A stretch of DNA of 64,000 nt, taken from the NCBI GenBank assembly GCA_947034885.2, contig OX344749.2, forward strand, positions 1,614,501 through 1,678,500, given 5' to 3'. The stretch comes from Thuidium tamariscinum. Taxonomy: Eukaryota; Streptophyta; Bryopsida; Hypnales; Thuidiaceae. How positions within the stretch are numbered: the first letter of the stretch is position 1; each line of letters opens with the position of its first letter. The translations under genes and the position numbers were made by a program. The notes under the pieces are model-generated. The model searched no databases, was not told the origin of the DNA, and saw only the letters and a program-made list of their open reading frames with translations. Of the stretch, positions 48,330-60,689 are shown one piece after another.

Positions 48330-49654
48330 TGTCATACACATATATAACATTGGATTTAAAAAACTTTATTTTCTATTGCCTCCTTATTGTAACAATTGTA
48401 CGCTAATTCTACACTTTGTGGCACTTCAATATGACTACTATGAGTGTAGTATGACATTTTTACTTTGCCCCTAATTGTATTTATTACTACTACTGCCATT
48501 TAAAAGTTTGTTGTAGCTCAAAAAAATTTATAGCTAAAATTGAAATTTGAAGTTATCAATTAGGTTTACATAAAGGACAAAGACATTTAAAAAAAATAGA
48601 ATATCCATCCCACACTAGTTCTCAAAATATGGGTTCTTTGTAGTAAATTTGGGATTATAGAATTTTCAATTTTTAATATAATTGATTAATTTGGAAAACC
48701 TTTCAGTAGAAAAAAAATTTGAAATTTTTTGTTTTTTGTTTTTAATGTTTTACTTTTTCAAAAATTAAAACATCAAAGTATAAATTTCCATAGAATTTTT
48801 AATTGACATACTATTTGACTCTTGTTTGCAGGTATCTTTTGAAGATAATAATTATTAGGCTTGACTTTGTCAATATGTCAATTCTTAAAGGACTTCACTG
48901 ACAATAAAACTTAGTATAATTATACTAATGGATCTGGAAATGCTATAAGTTTTTACATTTGATGAATAGTTCCATCAAGAGCACAAATATTTATACTATT
49001 CAAAGAAAGGAATCTTTGCAAACATTGTTGGTAAAAATATTCATTAATAATAAAAGTGAACATATAGCATTTATAAATCAATAAGTGTCATTTCTACTAA
49101 ATTTCATTTTTAATATAGTTCCATTGTCATAAAACCAAACTTTATTTCTAATGTCAAGTTAGCTTTCTAAATCATACTTTGAGTATCAATGTATTATATT
49201 TTATACGGGACTAGGTATAAATCATCAATGTAAAAAATCTCTATTAATTTTGTACATATAATATTAAAATCAATAAGAAAAAATAAATTGGTGAATTTAA
49301 CAAAAAACAATCCAATTAATTTGAATTTTTTGAAATGATAAAGTAGACATGAATAATATCATATACAGTTTTTAAATACAATTGTTTTCTTTTTGCACTA
49401 ACACCAACAATGCCAATATGTGAGTATAAAGATGTCATCATTTGAGCCTTCAATTTGTATATAAGTGGATATACAACAACCATTGATGGTGATTATGATA
49501 TAAACACCTATAATATAGGTATCTATAGCATAGCTGCACTTTAAACTATAAAAGTTTCTACTCTATAGACACTTATACTACAGATATGTAGTCTTTTAAG
49601 CTCATAGGCTTTCATAATAACAATCTTGCACCTCACACATCTATGGTGATGGCC
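48330..49654. other. AT-rich stretch without genes
   Basis: Nothing recognisable on either strand. Confidence 0.5.
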
Positions 49655-49658
49655 TTAA

Positions 49659-50060
49659 CCCCTCAAGGCCTAAAACCTTTTTTGACAATGGAAGTTTTCA
49701 AAGAATTGCCCCACTTTGATGGTTTTTGCGCATAGATGTGTATACTTGAGATTTTTAATATTATCCATATAAAAGTAGAAACTACTACTTCTCTATTTGG
49801 GAATTAATTGTGGAAAATATTGGTTGCTAGACTTGTAGATTATAACAATTTTGGATGATTGACTTGTTGATAAAATATTTGGGGACTTTAAAGAAGAAAA
49901 ATGATAAAAAGATGAACTATGATTTTTTATCCCCCTTGCAAAAAATTGGATTGGAATCTAAGGCAAATATTTCTTTTTTTGATTTTAAGGAATGAAAAAA
50001 AATTACTTTCAAAATTGTATACATTTTCAAACAAAAGTAAGGAAAAAAAAGAAGCCAAAA
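49659..50060. mobile_element. TTAA-type element, left end
   Basis: TTAA (49655-49658) then CCCCTCAAGGCCTAAAACC. The next phrases (TTTTTGACAATGG, TTTTGCGCATAGATGTGTATACTTGAG) parallel the same end of the element at 28468. The right terminus was not found, so the end is approximate. Confidence 0.5.
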
Positions 50061-50081
50061 TTGACCAAATTAGATCCTAGC

Positions 50082-50124
50082 ATACACACACACACACACA
50101 CACACACTATATATATATATATAT
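50082..50124. repeat. (CA)n(TA)n microsatellite
   Basis: An uninterrupted ACACAC run followed by TATATATATATATA. Confidence 0.9.
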
Positions 50125-50204
50125 CACTACATTTTTTACATAAAAGTTTCAATACTTTTCACAATGAGATTTTGAAAATAAAAATACAGTAAGCATGCAA
50201 ACTT

Positions 50205-50350
50205 GACAAGGAGGGATACACAAGCTTAGTTTTGTGACATTCCGACTCACAATGAGAAAGTTATGGAATTTCAAAGTTTTTATGAATTGGAAAATTGGAA
50301 AATTACTTTTTACTCTAATTTTGGCTGTGGCAATGGCACAGGACACACTA
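50205..50350 (+). repeat. Terminal fragment of repeat B
   Basis: GGAGGGATACACAAGCTTAG, TTTTGTGACATTCCGAC, GGAATTTCAAAG and GGACACACTAGT follow the same order as the end of repeat B at 47060-47205. Confidence 0.6.
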
Positions 50351-50504
50351 GTATCATACTATCTACAAGAACAATTTTTCTTCAGTCAGTTCTATCCAAT
50401 GATCCCAAAAGTGGCTAAATTTTGCTCATTTTCAACTTAATTTTTTCATGCCCTTTTTATAAATTTTTAAAAATCTTCCAAAAATGAACATTTGGCTAAA
50501 AACC

Positions 50505-51724
50505 TTGAATCTGTTTTGAGATCACTGGTTCTATCCCTCAGTCTGAAGTTGAACGCCCATGCCATCTCCCACTGTCGAAGGGGACATCACCCGTTCACAA
50601 GACTTGCAATTCAAGATGAGTAATAAGTTCACTTGAATTGCACCGCAACTTCCTGTTGGCCACCATGCCTTCCGCACATTTCGAAGCTGCAGTGAAGTTA
50701 ATACGGCTATGCTAACAGCTCCCCAACTAATATGAGCCTCGAATTAGTACCTTACTAATCACTCCCACCAAAGGCACCGATATTGGCTGCCTAATGTTGC
50801 AGGATCATCGTTCATACAGGTGCAGACATCGGCGGCAATCATTGAACGTGAGATGTGATGAAGGTGGGAAGCCTCCCGTTCCTGACTGTACTTCGGAAGA
50901 TATTTTAGTTCGGGGGGATTGGCTTCGCTTTTGGAAGGGAGATCTTTTGGGGTGTCGCTATTGCGGTAGGCGTTAAGACGATCCCAGGATGCCGGTGACC
51001 TGTGTGGGTGTTGAGGCATGTTCAGCAAGGGAGTAGATGTATTTCAGTTTGAGCTGCCACTTGAAATTTCTTCAAGAACAGAGTGCTGGGGAAGTCTAGT
51101 TTTGTCACGGAACAGAGGATTATATTGCTCTGGTGTAGTTTGATAGAGAACGGAGCATTGTAGAGGTACAATTTGACAGTGGAAGAGGAAATTTGGGTAT
51201 TGATTAGTTGTCATGACGCACTCTACCGGTAGCTCGTCGGAATCGGGAGTGACGGTGGAAATGGGTATGGCGCCGATTGGAGAGGAGGCCGTACGCCAGT
51301 GCGGGCATTCGGAAGTCTGGACTTTACCTGGACGTTGTGCGATTCGGAAGGTGCAACCAGAGGTTAGAATGAGCGATCAACAAGTCCCGGTGTACTGGGA
51401 CCAAACGGTGCCGGTTTGGCCGTCTTGCAAGCGAGCGGATCTTGCCCCTTGTAAAAGAAAGTCTGCGCATACTTCAAGTGGGAGTAGTTATGGCGAGTGC
51501 TACCACACCATACACCGAAGCTCTGCAAGAAACAGAGGTAACGAGGATGTGGTAAGGAGGAGTGGCAATGCAACCGAAATTTCTTCCCAGGTTAGTTTTG
51601 ACGACATCATGTCCATGTACAAGAGCTCTCTGATGTGGAAGAAATCCTCGCTAATGATCCCGGGTAATTGCTAAGTAGTAGACAACGGCAATATGAAAGG
51701 CGAAACTGTCTAGTGAAATTTTGC
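50505..51724 (+). pseudogene. GC-rich gene-like segment cut at segment A copy 2; 153-codon frame at 51213
   Basis: Composition is gene-like over 1.2 kb in an AT-rich region. The frame at 51213-51674 starts with ATG after a plausible leader and encodes a Ser/Cys-rich hydrophilic protein (MTHSTGSSSESGVTVEMGM..., WPSCKRADLAPCKRKS) without a domain I recognise. It ends 50 bp before the border of the inverted decayed-gene segment, so it may be the first exon of a gene truncated by the rearrangement. It could also be a small intact gene. Confidence 0.4.
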
Positions 51725-53135
51725 AGTCACTTGGAATCACAACGCCATTGTTGTCATCCAACTGCTCGCGTTGCTGTCGGTGCCATGTGCGTGGTGAGGG
51801 AGGTGAATGTTTGCTTGCAGGAAGCCATAGAAAGCAGGAATGCAAAGTTCACTCACCGAGCGCCATTTAATATTTCAAATTTACAGATGCGATTTTCAGG
51901 GCCAGCCTCATCGCCGTTGTGATTGAAAGTCGGTCAACACTCTCAATTACGCTCACCGCAAGCTCTTTGTAAAGGAGTGCCAACCCAATCTTGACAGTCT
52001 TTAGCTACGAGGAATATGAGCGTAGGAGCAGGATTGCTGTAAGCATGTTAGTGAGCGGACACCTCTAATATTTTCTTTTGTATACAACGCCGATTTCTAG
52101 AGGGATAGGCAAGTGTGTTGCAGTTTCTGTCCAAGGAATGTGAATATAATTGAAGAGTATCTTTCAAACTTTGAATCAGCCAACTCGTGAATGCTAAATT
52201 GTTATCAGTGACGTTTGAATTTGGTGCATAGCGGACTAAGACAGGGTGCAAAAGGTATCAACCCTTAAATGCATCCATGAAATTGATCAGTACGCTCCTA
52301 GCTAAATTTGAACGGTTCAATCCTGCATGGCACTGTTGTTTGAAAATACCTGAAGACGCATAAACTTCCCAGCAATTTGAAGGCTCTTCCTGTGGCGCTC
52401 CCACGGCATGGTGTGTAGACGATAAATATTTTTATACGCATGCTCAAATTGATCATGAAATTCAGTCCACTACGAGGCTTTCATTTTATCTGGACCAGGC
52501 ATGGCATTAACATCAACTACATTACATCTACAGCGGCATGATAGTTTGAGGATGTACTGTGCAACAAATATGTAATTTCAGCAGTGCTATTTTGTTGTTC
52601 ACTTCCAAATCCAGCCAACGCAATCCTAGGCTGGCAATCTTGTTGCGAAACCTCATCCCCGTTGTGAAAATATCAAATCACAATTATCAAATTACCTCCA
52701 TTCTCGAACTCAGTAGTTGCCGCTCAATTGAACATCCTTAAATAACATGAAATAAGCAGTAAACCACTAGAAGCTTTTAGTTGCAGATCGATGCACCACA
52801 GAACAAAAGGGGGAAAGTCTCTGGAAGCGCAATTGCTCGTTCAATATCATTTCTCTATTCTATTCTGAACTCCAGTGCTTGCAATCCTCCACGATATGGT
52901 AGTCTCGACTCCTGGCCTCTGGATCTCCTGACTTTCGATCGCTCGGGCATAAAACCCGTTGACGATGGACTGCTCAAACGCTGAACCACGGTGAGATCTC
53001 CAATTACCGCTGCTGAATGAATTGTATGCGAAAGCATCCCACAATTGTATTAGGTCGAAGGGAGGACGATGAACGCTGGCCTTATTTCTGAGGTTAACAC
53101 GGCTTCCAGACTTGAATGACTGGGGATGACAGGTT
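51725..53135 (-). pseudogene. Decayed gene segment A, copy 2 (unknown protein)
   Basis: Inverted copy of 44752-46085. On the - strand it reads FHDQFEHAYKNIYRLHTM, WERHRKSLQIAGKFMRL and, in a following frame (52251-52048), VRYAPNSNVTDNNLAFTSW with NRRCIQKKILEV. Frameshifts break it in other places than copy 1. The product is not recognised. It lacks the Mutator-like MITE present at the edge of copy 1. Confidence 0.55.
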
Positions 53136-53159
53136 TCAAACGGCGGTATCAAACGGTAG

Positions 53160-54268
53160 CGTCACCGGCTTGACCTTGGTTTTATTAAATTTAAACAAGG
53201 TGCTTGAACCACAATGACTAGTGTGCGCTGTGCCGATGCCACAGTCAGAAGTAAAGTAAAAGTAATTTTCTGATTTTTTAGAACCATAAAAGCTTTGAAA
53301 TTCAATAACTTTCACACCATTTGTTGAAACACCACGAAACCAAGCCTATGCACCCCTCCTCGCTGAGAGCTTTCCAATGGTACCAAATATGCAACCACAG
53401 GACACACGGTTTAGGAGATCTCAACATGACAAACAAAACAAATTATTTGTCTTAAGGTATAGATGACTAGAGTGCTCTGGGTGTGCTGATGCCAAATTAA
53501 AGGTAAAATTTAATTCTCTTTCCTTTAGTTTATGAAAACCTTTGAAATTCAATAATTTTCATATTTGTAGGTCTAATGTAACAAAGCAAAACCCATATAT
53601 CCTTTCTTGAAGAGGGCTTTTTGTCAATACCAAGAATACAAAAGGGGCTGGGACGCATGGTTTTAGAGATTTTACAATTAGAAAACAAAACAAATAAACA
53701 ACCTAGCTTAATGTGTGGATGCTATTGTAGGTGTAGGGCAAGGCAATTGAAAATGTTTCTAAAGATATATGCCAAAGAATTTTAGCATCCACCATACCTT
53801 CTTTTGGGAAAAATATCAAAGTGTAATTAAGACCCTATATACTAATACCACAATTTTTCCAAAACCTCATTTCATCCATTGTACATAACTTATATGTATA
53901 AGAACTACATACAAAAATTGCATATTCAGAATTGGTCTCCTTGGCAATTGAGGTCCCTCTAATATACCCAAAATAAAGAAACCAAGATAGTCAAATTTTT
54001 TGTGAAAAAAAGGCCACTTAACCATTGGTCCAAGAATTTTAAAAAAACCATTGCCTACTTGTGATTGTCACAGGCCTAATCCATTGCATTAGGTGAACTA
54101 GGCCATTCTTTCTACATCTTGGAATCAAAATTATAAGGGAATTAGTCTTTTTTTTGTAAGTAGAATAGCAAACAATTGTACAATGTGCTATGAAGTGTCT
54201 TTTATTCAAAGAATGACTTTTTGTTTAATGTTTCTAATTTGAATCCAAGTGTTTGCAATGCTACCATT
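53160..54268 (-). repeat. Dispersed repeat B, copy 3 (inverted)
   Basis: Reverse-complement of the block order at 46310-47240 plus the final AATAAAACCAAGGTCAAG block. A partial tandem duplication of its end (CTTTGAAATTCAATAA at about 53294 and 53546) makes it longer. On the + strand it follows segment A copy 2, so A and B are each inverted relative to 44.8-47.2 kb but their order is not. Confidence 0.65.
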
Positions 54269-54273
54269 ATTAG

Positions 54274-54510
54274 CCCATAAAATGCCCAATGCACTAAAAT
54301 CTAGTGTTTGCAAAACTTGAAGTTAAATAAAACCTAACCAAGTTGCTACTTTTGGTGGTTTGTATTTTTGGTGAATTCTTGTCAAATTCTATTTTTAGCA
54401 TCAAAAATTTGATTTTAAAAATAATTAATTATAAAGTTTTTATTCAAGATTTTGTGCAAGAGGACTCATTGCAATCTTGACTTTCTCTAGTGTTGAGGGT
54501 TCTTGGAAAT
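54274..54510. mobile_element. Remnant of TTAA-type element
   Basis: TTAG then CCCATAAAATGCCCAA, and GAAGTTAAATAAAACCTAA, matching 9519 onward. The flank and first bases are mutated; the right end was not found. Confidence 0.4.
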
Positions 54511-55419
54511 GAACCTCAAATACACTAGATCTTGGAGAAAAAATCACATTCAAAATTCATTCAAAAAATTATAGAGTAAATTTTGAGAAGCCATAAATTG
54601 ATTATATTTATACTTTGGGGGGGGGGAGACTACCGGTGCAATAGAAAGTATTGTGAGATAAAAAAATAGGGTCAATTTAATTTGTGGAAGGAAAAATTTA
54701 TACTTTTTGTACATCTACTATAGCATAGGTAAAATATCTTGGTTGTCTTTATATATAAAATAGGGTGGTGAGAAATTCCTACCTTTTTTTGAGCTATAGA
54801 AGAAAAAGAATAGGATGGCAAATAAAGGCCCAAAAAGCATTTAGTAGGTTCAATTTGTAAATTAGTTGCTTTAGTGGGTGGTTGCAATAGGTACCTTATA
54901 TTTCAATTAGGCACTTGGAATTCAATAGGCACTAAGGTAGTTAAATTTCAATTAAGGTCAAGGTTTCTACTGTAGTACCTGTGTATTGTATATATACTTG
55001 GATATTGTCTAGTAGCCTCAATGGCTCCTTTGGCGCGCATTTTGGTGATGCAAATGTGGGTTTTTTAGAGTGCATTAGACATGCGGGAATGCTTCTTGCA
55101 ATTCAACATCTTATATTGATCATCGTTCTTGTTGCCAAGCTTGCACCGAACCAACATTTTGAAATTAGGATTTCTACAGTTCTTGTCAATCTTGCACTCA
55201 ACAAGCATTTCCAAATTAGGGTTTCAACAATTGCTTCAAATTTTGGGGAATCATTTTCTATCTTTTATCTTGGAAGACACACAAGATTCACAATTTGGTG
55301 TTTCAGAGTCCTGTGTTTAGGGTTTGGTGCCTCACTTTGATTTATTGAAGGGTTTGCGGTTTGCGTTTGCCATTACTACCCATTGAGACGGTGATTAGTG
55401 TATGAGCCTTGATATCATC
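54511..55419. other. Intergenic stretch left of the 3.8-kb element
   Basis: It contains a poly(G) run near 54618 and a 59-bp tandem duplication (CTTGCACCGAACCAACATTT at about 55140, CTTGCACTCAACAAGCATTT at about 55189). No gene was recognised. Confidence 0.4.
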
Positions 55420-55424
55420 ACCAA

Positions 55425-58400
55425 TGTCGTAGCACAGGAAAGTCAAGTTGCTTCTCTAAGACCGGAAATGGTCTTAAAGTGACTCGTTTATTGTTCCCAC
55501 AGAGATTTGGTTGTCAGATGACTAATATTCGGAAATCAAAACAAGGATTACCACAAAAAACCCAAGCACACTTACCTAAACTTACCTTATCGTACTCTAA
55601 AACTCTACAGACTCCCCTATTTACAAACTTACAGAATTCAAACCGCAATGGAGAGTGGTTGTTAAGTCCAGTCCTCCTACATCCTAAGATACTTTCCGGT
55701 TTTTCCCAGTAACCAGTGTCCGGAATCGAGTTTAACCTCTGAACAAAGAGGGATTTGCGTATTGTGATTAAGGAAGGAAGCTTACAACCTACCCTTTGCG
55801 TTTTAAAGTGTCAAGAGTGCCACTTAAATAAAGAAACAATAAAACAACATCAATCCTATTTAACCTAGTTTCCCTCACAACTAAACCGGATAGCTATCTG
55901 GCCTAGCAGGTCACGCAAGGAACTTCAGTCAAAATCTAACTTAAACTACAACGACAGCCTACTAGATTAGTCTAAACTCTGGGCAGAATCCAGGACGGAC
56001 GGATTGAGAAGTTGTCACCTTCCCTACACATTTCCAGTTACTAGAGAATCTGCCAACCGCTTGAACTGGAGTTGTCCGGAATCATCTACGGCTATGGCTC
56101 CAAGTGATTGGGACTATCTTCAAATAACGAGAAAACCGGAACCGATCGCACTGAGGGATCAGGAATCCACCATCACATACAGATTGCACTTACTCTCCCA
56201 AGAATTCGGATAAACCCAATATCCGGGCACACTCTCTCCCTACCTATTTCTGCAATTCTACAGAACATACACCAACAGAGTCACCCACTAGAATACACAC
56301 TGCCACCTCAATGTGAACCAGAAAAGCTGATTTGAATTGCACAATGCTAGGAAAACAAGGTATGAAAATGCACACCAACAAACTAAAAACAAACACCTAA
56401 ATAGTTTACAACCCAAGGGAAATCAAGACTAACCACAAGGGAATGACACATGTCATTTGCTTTATCCAACTCTAAGTTGACTTTTACTAGAATCCAGAGC
56501 TGTCCGTAAAAAGTGGATCTCAGATCCGAAAAATCCGGATCCAATGAAGTCAAAATTACCTACTCACCTAAAAGCAACTTGAAAAATGCTTTCTACCAAA
56601 AACTTAGATTTTTAGCCGCCTACTTACTGTAATTCCTAACCCTAAACCTATTTCCTTGACTACTTCCCTGGAATCTCTCCCGTCTTAGTGGCGCCCCTTC
56701 TTGCTGGCTGTTTCCGAGCAGAACCGGAAGTGTTCTTGCGCTTCCTCGCCTGGGTGGATTTGGCCTTCAGTTGGGCCTTGACCTTCCTTGTCATGGCCAA
56801 TTTGGCATCCGGATCAGAATCCGGTTCTGACTCCTTGCCTCCAGATCCAGAGGTGGATTCTTCATCTTCCTCTTCGGATTCATCTTCTTCTTCCTCTTCC
56901 TTGATCTTGTCCGGAACTGCCTTCTTTTTCTTCTGGCTGTCCGTCACCTTGCTCTTGGATGGGGAAGGCTTGGGGGAAACTGTAGGTTTCTTGCTCTGTG
57001 GAATTCCCACACTCCCTTCCCGTTGCTGTGACTAGCTCTTGGTCAAAGAAACCAGTGTATGCTCTGTTCCGGATTCAAGCACAATGCTTGTCTTCGGAGG
57101 TGTGGTCATAACCACATCCTCAGATGGCTCTCCGGTTTTCTCCTTCACCACAGGAGTTGTTGGCTTCCCCTTTGGCAAGGGTGGCTTAGAGGGAGTCGCC
57201 TCTGTCACTTTCTCCTCTTCCGGTTTAGTTTCCGGTTGGAGGGGCGGACTAACATCTCCCATGACTTCCCTCATTTGTACCAACAACTTCTCCATCTTTA
57301 CGTTGAAGGAAACTAGGACGTTGATCACCTTATTCCCTAGTTTCCTTGTTCCCTCCAAGACCTTCTCATCAAAGAGTTTGGCCTTGTTCAAGACCTTTGC
57401 CGGAACGCTAATGAATTCTTTAATCCGGTCAAGGGTCTCTACTGACTGAGCTGAGAATTTCGAGTTTCTCTCACTATCCTACTTCTGTTCACTCAGCTCT
57501 GCCTTAAGGGAAAACAGTTCATCCATCAACTCCTGATACTTAGCTTTTCCGGATTTCTCCTCAACATCCTCTATCAAGTTCCGGACCTACTCTACACACT
57601 CAGCCCCGGGAATATCTCCCAACATCTTGCATACCTTTTTCAAGGTTCCTCTCTCTCGCTCATAATCCTCACGGACTTTCGTGAGTTCCCCTATAATCGA
57701 CCCTAAAGGATCACTGTTCCAGACAGGGTCCTTCTCTTTCTCCTTTTCTACCTTGACCGCTGTCCTCTCTTGCTTTTCCGGTTCCGGTTTCCCAGTTAGA
57801 CCGAAAGGCTCAGCCTTTCTCTCAGCTTCCTCCATCTCGTCATCTGAATCTAACTTCATTCCGTGAGCTAACTTCACCTCTCTCACTGCATACTCTTGCC
57901 TCTCAGATTCCCTCGTGCAGTCTTGTGAATGGTAGAGGTGGTAGAGAAAGGGAGAAATGCTAGAGGGCTTAGTCTTGCCGACTCCCTTGCACAACTTCAC
58001 GACATAATCCCTCATAACTATGCCCCAGTCTATCTTCCGGTCACCGCTCAGTGCACCAAAGATTGTATTCCCCAGGGTGAGAGTCATCCGGTTTTCCCTA
58101 TCCGGACTGAGAATTGGCACTATGAACTCTAACACCCGCCTCTCTCTTGCGTTCTTGCAATCACTCACGGTGTACCCATCCTTGGAGTGAGGTCCTGTCC
58201 AGAACTTATCCACCACGAATTTGTCAGTCCGTGAGGCACCTCCTTCTCCTTCCTTGGCAAAGCCGTAAACTTCCCGCCAGACTCCAACTGTCCACTTGTC
58301 CGGAAGCGCCCTCAATGTCTTCTTCCACTCGTTTGACTGGGGTTGCAGCAACTCCCGTACCATCACGTCATCCTTGAAGCTCCATGGCCGATCGATCAAT

Positions 58401-59210
58401 CCGGCGCAACCCATCTGGTTGAGGTCTTCCAACAGGTCCCCTCGCTCCTCAGCATCCTCTGGAATAAGCGGAATTACGTTTCTCAACGAAACCTTGGTAG
58501 TGACCTCTTCCTCGGCCTCGCTCCCAGACATGGCTCCCACTCGTGAAGCTCACACAACTCTCGGAAAACGCATACAAAAACTTCACACACGCACAACTAA
58601 CTTGCCCGGGTACTCTTACTAAAACTGTAACCGGAAAACAGGAAACCAGCAGCAGGAGTAGCAGCGCGCTACGCGCGCACGCAACCTCCAAAGCTCAGAA
58701 CTCGCCAAGAAATCACAACAATGAGGTTTGGAACTCCAAATGACAACCTAAAAAGACTTCACTCGGGTTTCCCCTCTCCCCCATTCTCGGCCGCTAGGAA
58801 CGGAGTTCCCGACATTCCGACTATTAAAATCTTGTGGTCCCTGGCTTCCCACGAGACTGACCGTTGGGTGGTACTTTCTCTAAACTCCCGGTACGATTCC
58901 TACTGACTTGATGCGTGTTCTAGCCTGTTCCCGATAGACTCAGTACAATTCTAAGTACCCCTAGTGTCAGGCTCTAACCTAGTTTCTGACTTTCCTAATC
59001 CAGGTGGATATTCCGGTTCCGGTTCCGGTAAAAAGACAATCCCTCTTTTAGCACTATTATCTCCTTATGGTTTCTCGACATTCCGGTTTTCCTTACTATA
59101 CTATAACTTTGGATATAGACTAGGAAAATCAAAAATAAATATGACAAATCAAAAAAATTAAAAGCTATTTTATACTATCTAGACTAAAGAGGGGTTTTAG
59201 GGTTGTGACA
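55425..59210 (-). mobile_element. 3.8-kb TG...CA element with 5-bp target duplication, retrotransposon-like
   Basis: The element starts TGTCGTAGCACAGG and ends GGTTGTGACA, that is TG...CA, flanked by ACCAA on both sides (55420-55424 and 59211-59215). This is what a retrovirus-type integrase leaves. Yet no pair of LTRs, primer-binding site or polymerase is visible. The only long frame is on the - strand (56660-58531). It could be a very long solo LTR carrying an ORF, or a non-autonomous retrotransposon with lost or unrecognised LTRs. The motif CCGGA is unusually frequent throughout, unlike in the flanks. Confidence 0.65.
56660..58531 (-). pseudogene. Transposon-borne protein with three in-frame amber codons
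   Basis: One reading frame of about 624 codons runs from ATG 58531 to 56660, broken only by TAG at 57587-57589, 57479-57481 and 57032-57034, and ended by TAG at 56660-56662. The N-terminal third (ALPDKWTVGVWREVYGF, DYVVKLCKGVGKTKP, ISPFLYHLYHSQDC) resembles the plant-transposon ORF domain found in some retroelements (Transposase_32 type), a weak match made from memory. The middle is coiled-coil-like (LTKVREDYERERGTLKK), and the C-terminus is Lys/Glu/Ser-rich and basic (KKKKAVPDKIKEEEEEDESE, QARKRKNTSGSARK), suggesting nucleic-acid or chromatin binding. No protease, RT or integrase was found. Confidence 0.6.
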
Positions 59211-59215
59211 ACCAA

Positions 59216-60689
59216 CTTTGTCATTCTTGCAGTGCTGCATTGGAAATTTTGTGAGTCTTGCCTTAAACTACCTTCAATTTTTTTCCAAGTGAATGCTAAC
59301 TTGATTCCAAACTTACTGTCCTTGAATTTCTAATGTACATGACTCCATATTGTTATAATGGATATACTAGGCTTAAGGATTCAATTCAAATTGTTGTTCT
59401 TGAATTCAAATTTTGCATGCCGCTAAGTTTAGGGTTCACAGTTGCAAGCATTAGTGCCACCATTGTGGATTGATGAAGAAGAATACATTATTTTCTAATT
59501 TGAAAAGCATTGTCAGTGGGTTTTTTAGCAAAAGTTGGTGGCTCCAACATTTTTTTTCCAACGACAATTGGTGTACAACTCTTTTTGGCACTCTCATAGT
59601 TGATGACTTATCTGGGCTTAGTTCTCCTTTAGAGGAGGATAATAAGGAATGTGTGCAATGGACACATTGTAGTTGCCTACGCCTGCAACTGAATTTGTCA
59701 CTTATACATGTAGATCATGTTGGACATTGTTGAAGGTTGACTTGTAGTTTTGCTGATTCTTCTCATGTTCTTGCAAGCCTTAGTACGGTAACTCTCACTA
59801 TAGCTCATAGTAGTACAATAGTCAACATTCACATCTTGTTATTTTTTTTTTACAATTTTGGGGGTTGAGGATTGGCATAAGTGAGTCAACAGGTGTATAT
59901 AGTGGATGATCTGAGATTAAGAGGCCCTTGGACTACTTCATTTTGGATATTAGAATGGGTTTGCAAGCTTATTGATACTTGTGTTTTTAAACACAATTGG
60001 CTTATTAAATTTCCTAAGTTTTTTTTATCATGTAAATGAATGTGAATATACTTTTGTGCCTTGAAATCGATTTTAGATATTGCATTAAGACTGTCTGGTG
60101 TAGCTTAACTTTTGTAATGTGTGCTTTGTTTTCTTATGAATGGTGAAATGTACATAGTTGTAACTTTAGTTTTTGATTTTCAAACTCTTTAGTGGCACAT
60201 AGATAGCATGTGTGAGGTGCATTTCAACATATTCTTAATCCATCATAATCCTTGAAACTGAGATGTTTCCTTGTATACAATGTTTTTAGTCTTCTCAGTA
60301 CTTTATAATTATGAAATTTAGAAAAAAAATAGGATCTTCAAAATGAATCCCTCAAAGAATTTACAAAAACAAATAGGGTACTCTAAAATATACTCTGGTA
60401 GTTGTATTTCTACTAATAGGGAGGGGAAGAGAAATGGGAAGGACATAAATACGCCCCCACATTGCTCTTGTAGTTTTTAACACCCTTATGGTCAAACATT
60501 ATAATCTTTCACTCTATAAGTGATATAATTGTTGTGTTTTCTTTTCCTATGCGATCCCTAACATGTGTAGTTGGTTACAATTAAAAAAGAATTGATACAA
60601 CTTATCAAAATGTTGGCATTTTGTTCAATTTAAAGCAAATTCCTAGAAGCTCAGAACAGGCCTTGGACATTTAGGGGTTACCTAGTTCT
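59216..60689. other. Intergenic stretch with right end of a TTAA-type element at 60677
   Basis: The end GGACATTTAGGGG then TTAC (60678-60681, a mutated TTAA) is the reverse complement of the family terminus CCCCTAAATGTCC. Its partner end was not located. It abuts the inner border of the right arm of the inverted duplication. No gene was recognised. Confidence 0.4.

Noticed and set aside
56688-57449. Frames on the + strand inside the 3.8-kb element
   Set aside because: They mirror the Ser/Glu/Lys-rich - strand frame (Ser/Leu-rich antisense) and lack features of their own.
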